Assembly (NCBI GenBank): GCA_949752795.1
Contig: CATKHW010000422.1
Coordinates: forward strand, 1,488,001-1,552,000
Direction of reading: 5' to 3'
From: Hyperoodon ampullatus
Lineage: Eukaryota > Chordata > Mammalia > Artiodactyla > Ziphiidae
Length of the DNA: 64,000 bases
Shown here piece after piece: positions 36,491-48,561 of this stretch; position 1 is the first letter of the stretch; the number at the start of each line of letters is the position of its first letter. Both the position numbers and the translations under genes were made by a program. Under the pieces are notes generated by a model, which saw only the letters and a list, made by a program, of their open reading frames with translations, was not told where the DNA came from and did not search any database.

Positions 36491-39400
36491 ATGGCAAGGG
36501 CATGAAGCAATATGATTCCAATGGTCATGGAGGATTGTGATGACAAGCGCATGGAGAATTGTGATGACAAGATTATGTACCATTTTGTTGACAAAGGCAA
36601 GGAGCATTATGATGACAAGTTTCATGGAGCACTGTGATGACAAGCATCACGGAGAATTGTGATTTCAAGGGTCATGGAGCATTGGGATGACAAGCGCATG
36701 GATCATTGTGATGACAATGGTCATGGAGCATTTTAATGACAAGAGTCCCGGATCATTGTGTTGTCAGGGTTCATGGAGCGTTGTGATGACAGTGGTCATG
36801 GAGCATTGTGATGACAGGGGTCATGGCGCATTGTGATGAGAAGGTCATGGAGCATTGGGCTGAAAATGTCCATGGAGTACTGTGATGACAGGGGTCATGG
36901 AGCATTGTGATGACAAGGGTCATGGAGCATTTTGATGACAAGGTCGTGGAGCACTGTGATGAGAAGATCATGGACAATTGTGATTACGAGTGTCATGGAG
37001 CACTGTAATGACAAGCGGTATGGAGCATTGTGATGACAGTGGTCATGGAGCATTGTGATGACCGGGGACATGGAGCATTTTGATGCCCAAGGCATGGAGC
37101 ACTGTGATGGCAAGACCGTGGAGCATTGTGATGAGAAGACCATGGATAATTGTGATGAGGAGTGTCATGGAGCACTGTAATGACAAGTGGTATGGAGCCT
37201 TGTGATGACAGGGGTCATGGAGCATTGTTATGACAGTGGTCATGGAGCATTGTGATGACAAGGGTCATGGAGCATTTTGATGACAAGGTCGTGGAGCATT
37301 GTGATGAGAAGACCATGGACAATTGTGATTACGAGTGTAATGGAGCACTGTAATGACAAGCGGTATGGAGCATTGTGATGACAGGGGTCATGGAGCATTG
37401 TGATGACTGGGGACATGGAGCATTGTGATGACCAGGGCATGGAGCATTGTGATGGCAAGACCGTGGGGCACTGTGATGAGAAGACCATGGATAATTGTGA
37501 TGACGAACATCATGGAGCACTGTAATGAAAAGGGGCATGGAGCATTGGGATGACAGGTGTCATGGAGCATTGTGATGACAGGGGTCATGGATCATTGAGA
37601 TGAAAAGTGTCACGGAGCATTCTGATGACAAGCTTGTGGAGTATTGTGATGACAATGGCATGGAGCATTGTGATGAAAAGGGCATGGATCATTGTGATGA
37701 AAAAGGCATAGAGACTTGTCATGACAGGGTTCAATGAGCATACTGATGACAAGTATCAGGGAGCATTGTGATGACAATTGTATTGAGAATTGTGATGACA
37801 AAGGTCATGGAGCATTGTGATGAGAAGTCCATGGATAATTGTGATGACCAGCGTCATGGGGCGTTGTGATGACAAGTGTTATGGAACATTGTGATCACAA
37901 GGGTTTGGAGCATTGTGATGAGAGAGGTCATGGAGAATTTTGATTTCATTGTGATGACAATAGCATGAAGCATTATGATGATGGGCATGGTGCATTGTGA
38001 TGACAGGGTTCATGGAGCATTGAGATGAAAAGAGGCATGGATCACTGTAATAACAAGGGTCTTGGAGCACTGTGATGACAAGGGCATGGAGTATTGTGAT
38101 GAGAAGGCCATGGAGCATTCTGATGACATGCGTCAGGGAGCTTTGTGATGACATGGGCATGGAGCATTGTGATTACAGGGGTCTTGGAGCATTGTGATGA
38201 CAAGGGCCATGGAGTCTTGTGATGACAAGGCCGTAGAACATTGTGATGGCAAGGGTCATGGAGCATTGTTATGACAGGTGTAATGGAGCATTGTGATGAC
38301 AAGGGCATGGAACATTGGTCTGAAAAGTTTCATGGATTATTGTGATGAGAGTGAGCATGGAGCATTGTGATGACAAGGGCACGGAACACAGTGATACATG
38401 TGTTATGGAGGATTGCAATGACAAGGGCATGGAGCATTGTGATGACAAGCGTCATGGAGCATTGTGATGACAAGAGTCCCGGATCATTGTGTTGTCAGGG
38501 GTCATGGAGTGTTGTGATGACAGTGGTCATGGAGGACTGTGATGATATGGGTCATGGAGCATTGTGATGAGAAGGTCATAAAGCATTGGGCTGAAAATGT
38601 TCATGGAGTATTGTGATGACACGGGTCATGGAGCATTGTAATGAGAAGGGAATTGAGCACTGTGATGACAAGGTCCTGGAGCATTGTGATGGGAAGTCCA
38701 TGGAGCCTTGTGATGACAATTCTCATGGAACATTCTGATGAAAAGGGGCATGGAGCATTGTGATTACAGGGGTCTTGGAGCATTGTGATGACAAGGGCAT
38801 GGAGCATTGTGATGAGAAGGCCATGGAGCATTCAGATGACATGCGTCATGGAGCTTTGTGCTGACAAGGGCATGGAGCATTGTGATGAAAATGGCATGGA
38901 TCATTGTTATGAAAAAGGCATGGAGCCTTGTCATGACAGGGTTCAAGGAGCATACTGACGACAAGTGTCACGGAGCATTGTGATGACAAGTGTATTGAGC
39001 ATTGTGATGACAAAGTTCATGGAGCATTGTGATGAGAAGACCATGGATAATTGTGATGATGAGCGTCATGGGGTGTTGTGATGATAAGTTTTATGGAACA
39101 TTGTGATCACAAGGGTTTGGAGCATTGTGATGACAGAGGTCATGGAGCATTTTGATTTCATTGTGATGACAATAGCCTGAAGCATTATGGTGATGGGCAT
39201 GGTGCATTGTGATGACAGCGTTCATGGAGCATTGAGATGAAAATGGGCATGGAGCATTGTGATTACAGGGGTCTTGGAGCATTGTGATGACAAGGGCAAG
39301 GAGCATTGTGATGAGAAGGCCATGGAGCATTCTGATGACATGCGTCATTGAGTTTTGTGATGACAAGGGCATGGAGCATTGTGATTACAGGGGTCTTGGA

Positions 39401-42400
39401 GCATTGTGATGACAAGGGTCATGGAGCCTTGTGATGACAATGGTGTGGAACATTGTGATGGCAGGGGTCATGGAGCATTGTTATGACAGGGGTAATGGAG
39501 CATTGTGATGAGAAGGGCATGGAGCATTGGTCTGAAAAGTTTCATGGATTATTGTGATGAGAGTGGGCATGGAGCATTGTGATGACAAGGTCACGGAACA
39601 CTGTGATCCATGGGTCATGGAGGATTGTAATGACAAGGGCATGGAGCATTGTGATGAGAAGGGCATCAAACATTGTTTTGACAAGCGTCATGGAGCTTTG
39701 TGATGACAAGGGCATGGAACAATGTGATGAGAGGGTTCATGGAACATTGTGATTCCAAGGGTTATGGAGCTTTGTGATGACAAAAGTCATGGAGCATTTT
39801 GATGTCAAGGGCGTGGTGCATTGTGATGAGAAGGACAGGGAGCATTTTGATGACAGGGTCATGCAGCAATTTGATGAAAAGTGTAACGGAACATTTTGAT
39901 GACAGGGGTTATAGAACATTGTGATGTCAGGGGTCATGGAGCTTTGGGATGAAAAGGGTCATGGAGCATTTTGATGACAGGGGTTATGGAACATTGTGAT
40001 GTCAGGGGTCATGGAACATTGTGATGATAGGGGGATGTAGCATTGTGATGACAGGGGTCATGGAACATTGTGATTACAGGGGTGAGGGAGTATTGTGATG
40101 ACTAGTGATGGAACATTGTGATATCTCTGTTGAGAGAGCATTTTGATGAGAAGTGCATGGAGCATTGTGATTACAAGGTTTATGGAGCATTACGTTGACA
40201 AGGTTGTGGACCGTTGTGATGAAAATCACGTGGCACATTGTGATGACAAGGGTCATGGAGCATTGTTCTGACAAAGGCATGGAGCATTGTGATGACAAGG
40301 GTCACGGAGCATTGTGATGAAAAGTTCATGGAGTATTGTGGTTACAAAAGTCAAAGAGCCTTGTGATGATGTGGGCATGGACCACTGTGATGACAAATGT
40401 TATGAAGCATTGTGATGACTGGAGTCACAGAGCATTGTGATGACAGGGGTCATGGAGCATTGTGATGACAAGTGCATGGAGCATTGTGATGACAAGGGCA
40501 TGGAGCATTGTGATGACAAGGGCGTGGAGCATTGTGATGACAGGGGCATGGAGCATTGGTCTGACAATTTTAATAGATTATTGTGATGACAGTGGGCATG
40601 GGGCATTGTGATGACAAGGGCATGGGGCATTGTGATGAGAAGGTCATGGAGTATTGTGAAGACAGGTGTCAGGGAGCATTGTGATGACATATGTCATGGT
40701 CCATTGCGATGACAATGGCATGGAGCATTGTGATGCCAAATGTAATGGAGGATTGTGATGACAAATATAATGGAGCATTGTGATGACTAGGGCTTGGAGC
40801 ATTATGATGACAAGGGCCATTGAAAATTTTCATGACAAGGTCGTGAAGCATTGTGATGACAAGGTGCTGGAGCATTGTGATGAGAAAACCATGGAGCCTT
40901 GTGAGACAAGTCTCATGGAGCATACTGATGAAAAGGGGCATGGAGCATTGTGATTAGAGTGTCTTGGAAAATTGTGATGACAAGGGCATGGAGCATTGTG
41001 ATGAGAAGGCCAAGGAGCAGTCTGATGACATGCGTCATTGAGCTTTGTGATGACAAGGGCATGGAGCATTGTAATTACAGGCGTCTTGGAGCATTGTGAT
41101 GAAAAAGGCATGGATCATTGTGATGAAAAAGGCATGGAGCCTTGTCATGACAGAGTTCAAGGAGCATACAGAGAACAAGTGTCAGGGAGCATTTTGATGA
41201 CAAGGGTATTGAGCATTGTGATGACAAAGGTCATGGAGCATTGTGAAGAGAAGACCATAGATAATTGTGATGACGAGCGTCATGGGGCATTGTGATGACA
41301 AGTGTTATGGAATATTGTGATCACAAGGGTTTGGAGCAGTGTTATGACAGAGGTCATGGAGAATTTTGATTTCATTGTGATGACAATAGCCTGAAGCATT
41401 ATGATGATGGGCATGGTGCACTGTGATGACAGGGTTCATGGATCATTGAGATAAAAAGGGACATGGAGCATTGTGATTACAGGGGTCTTGGAGCATTGTG
41501 ATGAGAAGGGTCATGGAGCCTTGTGATGACAAGGCCATGGAACATCGTGATGGCAGGGGTCATGGAGCATTGTTATCACAGGGGTAATGGAGCATTGTGA
41601 TGGCAAGGGCATGGAGCATTCTGATGACATGCATCATGGAGCTTTGTGATGACAAGGGCATGTAGCACTGTGATTACAGTGGTCTTGGAGCATTGTGATG
41701 ACAAGGGTCATGGAGCCTTGTGATGACAAGCCCGTGGAACGTTGTGATGGCAGGCGTCATGGAGCATTGTTATGACAGGGGTAATGGAGCATTGTGATGA
41801 CAAGGGCATAGAACATTTGTCTGAAAAGTTTCATGGATTATTGTGATGAGTGTGGGCATGTAGCATTGTGATGACAAGGGCACGGAACACAGTGATACAT
41901 GGGTCATGGAGGATTGTAATGACAAGGGCATGGAGCATTGTGATGAGAAGGGCATCGAGCAGTGTGATGACAAGCACCATGGAGCTTTTTGATGACAATT
42001 GCATGGAACAATGTGATGAGAGGTTTCATGGAGTATTGTGATGACAATGGCATGGAGCATTGTGATGCCAAGGGTCATGGAGCTTTGTGATGACAAAGGT
42101 CATGGAGCATTTTGATGACAAGGGCGTGGTGCATTTTGATGAGAAGGGCAGGGAGCATTGTGATGACATTGTCATGGACCAATTTGATGAAAAGGGTCAT
42201 GGAACATTTTGATGAGAGGCGTTATGTCACATTGTGATGTCAGGGATCATCGAACATTTTGATGATAAGTGCATGTAGCATTGTGATGACAGGAGTCATG
42301 GAACATTGTGATGACAGGGTTGAGGGAGTATTGTGATGAATAGTGATGTAACATTGTGATATCAGTGGTGAGAGAGCATTTTGATTTGAAGTGCATGGAG

Positions 42401-45400
42401 CATTGTGATGACAAGGTTTATGGAGCATTGTGATGACAAGATTGTGGAGCACTGTGACGACAAGCGCATGGTGCATTGTGATGACAAGCACATGGAGCAT
42501 TGTGATGACAAGGGTCATGGAGCATTGTGTTGAGAAAGGCATAGAGCATTGTGATGACAAGGGTCAAAGAGCATTGTGATGAAAAGTTCATGAAGCATTG
42601 TGGTTAAAAAGGTCACAGAGACTGTTGATTACAAGGGCATGGACCATTGTGATGACAAAGGTCATGAAGCATTGTGATGACTGGAGTCACGGAGCATTGT
42701 GATGACAGGGGTCATGGAGCATTGTGATAACAAGGGCATGGGGCATGTGATGACAAGGGCATGGAGCATTGGTCTAATAAGTTTCATGGCTTATTGCGAT
42801 GACAGTTGGAATGGCGCATTGTGATGACAAGGGCATGGAGCATTGTGATGACCAGGTCATTCATTATTGTGAAGACAGGTGTCAGGGAGCATTGTGATGC
42901 CAAGTGTCATGGAGGATTCTGATGACAAAGGTAATGGAGCATTGTGATGACAATGGCTTGGAGCATTGTGATGACAAGGGTCAGGGAGCATTGTGCTGAC
43001 AAGTGCATGGAAAATTGTGATGACAAGGGACATGGAGCATTCTGATGACAAGCTTGTGGAGTATTTTGATGACAATGTCATGGAGCATTGGGATGAAAAC
43101 GGCATGGTGCATTTTGATGAAAAAGGCATGGAGCCTTTTTGTGACAGGGTTCAAGGAGCATTCTGATGACAAGTGTTAGGGAGCATTGTGATGACAAGTG
43201 TATCGAGAATTGTGATGACAAAGGTCATGGAGCATTGTGATGAAAAGGGCATGGAGTATTGTGATGACAGGCATCATGGAGCATTGTGATGACAAGTGTT
43301 ATGGAACATTGTGATCACAAGGGTTTGGAGCATTGTGATGACAGAGGTCATGGATCATTTTGATTTCAAGGAGCATGGAGCATTGTGATGACAAGGGCAT
43401 GGAGCAATGTGATCCCAAGGTTCATGGAGGATTGTGATGGCAATGGTAATGGAGTATTGTGATGACAAGTGCATAGAACATTGTAATGACAAGGTCATGT
43501 AGCATTTTGCTGACAAAGGCATGGAGCATTGTGATGACAGGTGTCATGGAGCACTGTGATGACAAGCGTCACGGAGCATTGTGATTACAGGGGTCATGGA
43601 GCATTGGGATGACAAGGGCATGCATCATTGTGATGACAAGTGTCATGGAGCATTGGGCTGAAAATGTTCATGGAGTATTGTGATGACAGGGGTCATGGAG
43701 CATTGTGATGACTAGGGAATGGAGCATTGTGATGACAAGAGTCCCGGATCATTGTGTTGTCAGGTGATATTGAGCGTTGTGATGACTGTGGTCATGGAGC
43801 ATTGTGATGATATTGGTCAAGGAGCATTGTGATGAGAAGTTCATGGAGCATTGGGCTGAAAATGTTCATGGAGTATTGTGATGACAGGGGTCATGGAGCA
43901 TTGTGATGATAAGGGAATGGAGCATTTTGATGACAATGTCCTGGAGCATTGTGATGAGAAGACCATGGAGCCTTGTGATGACAAGTCTCATGGAGCATTC
44001 TGATGAAAAGGGGCATGGACCATTGTGATTACAAGGGTCTTGGAGCATTGTGATGACAAGGGCATGGAGCATTGTGATGAGAAGGCCATGGAGCATTCTG
44101 ATGACATGCATCATGGAGCTTTGTGATGACAAGGGCATGGAGCATTGTGATTACAGGGGTCTTGGAGCATTGTGATGAAAATGGCATGGAACATTGTGAT
44201 TACAGGGGTCTTGGAGCATTGTGATGCAAATGGCATGTATCATTGTGATGAAAAAGGCATGGAGCCTTGTCATGAAAGGGTTCAGGGAGCATACTGATGG
44301 CAAGAGTCAGGGAGCATTGTGATGACATGTGTATTGCGCATTGTGATGACAAATGTCATGGGGCATTGTGATGAGAAGTCCATGGATAATTGTGATGACT
44401 AGCGTCATGGGGTATTGTGATGACAAGTGTTATGGAACATTGTGATCACAAGGGTTTGGAGCATTGTGATGACAGAGGTCATAGAGCATTTTGATTTCAT
44501 TGTGATGACAAGAGCATGAAGCATTATGATGATGGGCATGGTGCATTGTGATGACAGGGTTCATGGAGCATTGTGATGAAAGGTGGCGTGGAGCTTTGGT
44601 CTGACAAGTTTCATGGATTATTTTGATAACAGTGGGCATGGCACATTGTGATGACAAGGGCATGGAGCATTGTGATAACAAGGTCATGGAGTATTGTGAA
44701 GAAGGGTGTCAGGGAGCATTGTGATGACATATGTCATGTTCCATTGTGATGACAATAGCACGGAGCATTGTGATGCCAAGTGTCATGGAGGATTGTTGTG
44801 ACAAAGGTAAAGGAGCATTTTGATGATAAGCGCATGGAGCATTGAGATGACAAGGGCCATTGATAATTTTAATGTCCATGTCCTGAAACATTGTGATGAC
44901 AAGCGCATGGAGCTTCCTATGACAGGGGTCATGGAGCATTGCGATGACAAGTGCATGGAGTATTGTTATGACAAGAGCATATAACATTGTGATGAGAAGT
45001 GCCATGGAGCATTGTGATGACAAGGACGTGGAGAATTGTGAGGACAAGGGACATTGAGCTTTGAGATGACCAGGGCATGGAGCATTGTGATGGCAAAACC
45101 GTGGAGCATTGTGATGAGAAGACCATGGGTAATTGTGATGACGAGCATCATGGAGCACTGTAATGACAAGGGGCATGAAGCATTGTGATGACAGGTGTCA
45201 GGGAGCATTGTGATGACAGGGGTCATGGAGCATTGTGATGACAAGGGCATGGAGCATTGTGATGACAAGGGTACGGAACATTGTGATGAAAAGTGCCATT
45301 GAGAATTTTGATGATAAAGTCGTGAAGCATTGTGATGACAAACACTTGGAGCTTGCTATGACAGGGGTCATGGAACATTTCAATGACAAGTGCATGGAGA

Positions 45401-45577
45401 ATTGTGATGAAACGAGCATGTAACTTTGTGATGAGAAGTGTCATGTAGCATTGTGATGACAAGTACGTGGAGAATTGTTATGACAAGGGACATGGAGCAT
45501 TGTGATAACCAGGGAATGGAGCATTGTGTTGACAGGGGTCATGGAGCATTATTATGACAAGGGCCATGGTGCATTCT
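36491..45577 (+). repeat. 9.1-kb minisatellite, 24/25-bp repeats
   Basis: The unit reads GGAGCATTGTGATGACAAGG then GTCAT (25 bp) or GCAT (24 bp); roughly 370 copies by length. Strong strand asymmetry: G-rich on +, C-rich on -. Repeats differ by scattered substitutions, and longer blocks recur (see findings). Open frames up to 155 codons on the minus strand are products of the repeat. First repeats near 36,500-36,700 are irregular. Confidence 0.97.
36895..37488 (+). repeat. Higher-order duplication inside the minisatellite (345-bp shift)
   Basis: Two adjacent blocks, 36,895-37,143 and 37,240-37,488, share a long series of the same variant repeats (for example GGCAAGACCGTGG, GAGAAGACCATGGA, GTGATTACGAGTG). 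The shift is 345 bp, about 14 repeats. A related block lies around 44,929-45,176. Confidence 0.85.
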
Positions 45578-46823
45578 GATATAAGATGTCACTTATGAAG
45601 GGAATGTAAACCTGGCTAAATATGAACTGAATTAGGAAAGAGAACAGAGTCTCAGATTTAGAAAACACTCTTATGCTTGCTTAAGGGGGAAGGAGAGGTG
45701 GGGAGACACACAAAACCAGAGTTTGATATTAACACAGGTACTGTTCCATAATCCAAATACAGAAGAGACAAGCCCGACTCCTTCCTCGGTGAATGGGACT
45801 CAACACCCCTATTCCCCACAGAGAAATATATCTGACTAGTAAGGATCTTAAAACCTATGTATTGATATGTCTCCATAAGGGAACCAAGTGTGTCTAGAAT
45901 GACATAAACACGGCAGTGAGAATCAGCTCAAACCCACTATAAACAGGAATTTCAAAACAAAACAAAGAAACAGTGAAATTCTTACACAACACCTTCAGGG
46001 GTTCTGATGAAACTTGGAATGACCCTATCTACAACAACAGCTGGATGTGGCATAAGGCTGTTCACCTGGGACTGAGAGGATTGGTGAGATTGGGTGAGAA
46101 AATGCAGACGCTTTAAAGCAATAATGCCTGCCACTGATTCCATGGTTCCCAACTCTCCAGGTAGAAGGGAATATCACTACAGTTATAACATGTATGGGAA
46201 ACCTAGAGAATGGACACCCTCTGATGGTGAAAGGTTTCTAAAACTCTACTAATTTTTTTCTCTCCATGTGCTGCAGCTTGACATTCCAACTGCTTTAATA
46301 TCAATCTCCCAACTTGGAGAGTCAGCCCCTATAACCTCCTGGTTCGCACAGTTGGCACATTGTGCAGAGGATATAAGGGAAGAGGGAGAACCAATGAGAG
46401 AGTAGCTGTAGGCATTTGGACAGCCACATGTCACTCTAATTTCCCGTCACGAAGAAGAATTAACCAAACTCTCAGCCTGCCCCACCCCCATAACTAATAT
46501 AGGTCCTGAAGCAAAATTGTGGGTTTGCGGTCAGCTCACAAAAACACAAGTTGAAAAATGGAGCTCAGGGGCACAGCAATTCACTAACTTGCAGAGTTAT
46601 ACAGGACTACTCTCTTCCAAAAATCTGTTGAGGAAAAGCCATGAGGCGGACTTGAAAATGAGGGAGATTTGCACGAAACAGATTTCCAGAAGTATATTGG
46701 AATCGCCTTTAAACACAGGAAAAGCATCACAACTTCGACAATTATGGAATTGTCCATAAAGGGTGCATACGTTTTCTCTTGAATATATTCAGGAGAAAAC
46801 GCATACACCCATTTTGGCCAACC
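45578..46823 (+). repeat. Satellite unit interrupted by minisatellite (right piece, old subfamily)
   Basis: Resumes at GATATAAGATGTCACTTATG and runs to a decayed palindrome at 46,749-46,822. Old-subfamily features: GTGATGGTGAAAGG near 46,220 reads TCTGATGGTGAAAGG, and GCACAGTTGGCAC near 46,345. Confidence 0.93.
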
Positions 46824-48561
46824 AAGCAACCGCACAATGCAAATCTGCACTTCAAAGAAGTATCAATTCCCACCAGTCAAAAGGGATATCCTTAAAATGT
46901 GTAAAAACCAGAAAGGCAAGAGGGGCTCTAGAGAACAGGGAGCCTTGTTATGCTGATGGGTGGGATGCAGATTGCCAACAGCCACTCTGGAGGAGTGCAT
47001 TGTGTTCCCTAAAAGAATTAAACAACAGAGTTTAACAACCTAAGGCACTTCCAGTCATGGGAATATACCTTGGGGAAATTGAAAATCAATAAGACACAGC
47101 CAACCCACAATATAGGGCAGCACTGCTTACAAGAACCTCGACTTCGGGACACCTTAAATATCCCAGTAAAGACAAAAATAGTAAAGAAATTGTGGTACAT
47201 ACGTACGATGGAATATCCCTCAGCCATGAAATCAATGTCATAAGGCCAGTAGCAGCATAATGAGTGGATTCATGTACGATGATTCTAACTGAAATAAGTC
47301 ACACAGAAAAAGAAACTTATCATAAGATATCACTTATGAAGGTCTTGTAAACATGGCTACACATGAACTGAATTAGGAAAGAGAAGAGTCTCACATTTAG
47401 AAAACACTCTTATGCCTGCTCAAGAGGAAAGGAGAGGTGGGGTGATGCATAAAACCAGAGTTTGATATTAGGACAGGTACGGTTGCATAATCCAAATACA
47501 AAATAGACAAGACCTACTCTTTCCTCACTGAACGGGGCTCAACACCCCTATTCGCCGCAGAGTAGTATATCTGACTAGTAAGAATCTGAAAACCTATGTA
47601 TTGATATGTCTCCATAAGGTAACCAAGTGTGTCTAGAATGACATAAACACGGCAGAGAGAATCAGCTCAAACCCACTATAAAAATGAATTTCAAAACAAA
47701 ACAAATAAACAGTGAAATTCTTACACAATACCTTCAGGGGTTCTGATGAAACTTAGAATGACCCTATCTACAACGACAGCTGGATGTGGCATAAGGCTGG
47801 TCACTTGGGACTGAGAGGATTCGTGAGATTGGTTGAGAAAATGCAGACCATTTAAAGCAATAATACCTGGCACCCATTCCATGGGTCCCAACTCTCCAGG
47901 TAGAAGGGAATATCACTACAGTTATAACATGTATGGGAAACCTAGAGAATGGACACCATCTGATGGTGAAAGGTTTCTAAAACTCTACTAATTTTTTTCT
48001 CTCCTTGTGCACCAGTTTGACATTCCAACTGCTTTAGTATCAATCTCCCAAATTGGAGAGTCAGCACCTATAACCTCCTGGTTCGCACAGTTGGCACGTT
48101 GTGTAGAGGATATAAGGGAAGAGGGAGAAACAATTAGAGAGTAGCTGTAGGCATTTGGATGGCCACATGTCACTCTAAATTCCCGTCACGAAGAAGAATT
48201 AACAAACTCAGAGCCAGCCCCCCCAATGGAACCAGTATAGGTCCTGAAGCAAAATTGTGGATTGGCAGTCAGCTCACCAAAACGCGAGTTGAAAAATGGA
48301 GCTCAGGGGCACAGTAATTCACTAACTTGCAGAGCTATAAAGGACTACTCTCTTCCAAAAATCTGTTGAGAGAAAGCCGTGAGGCGGACTTGAAAATGAG
48401 GCAGAAGCGCACGAAACAGATTTCCAGAAGTACATTGGAATCGCCTTTAAACACAGGAAAAGCATCACAACTTCGACAATTATGGAATTGTCCATAAAGG
48501 GCACATGCGTTTTCTCCTGAATATATTCAGGAGAAAACGCATACGCCCATTTTGGCCAACG
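46824..48561 (+). repeat. Satellite unit, old subfamily
   Basis: 1,738 bp. Keeps CAACAGCCACTCTGGAGG near 46,976 where canonical units read CAACTGCCTCTCTGGAGG; the former is closer to L1. The palindrome at 48,487-48,560 is well kept in the centre but not at the arm ends. Confidence 0.94.

Noticed and set aside
36895..45462. Histidine-rich repeat proteins on the minus strand of the minisatellite
   Set aside because: Explained by the 24/25-bp DNA repeat; frames shift and stop irregularly.
36491..45577. CRISPR-like array
   Set aside because: Repeats are directly abutting 24/25-bp units without spacers, and the context is mammalian.
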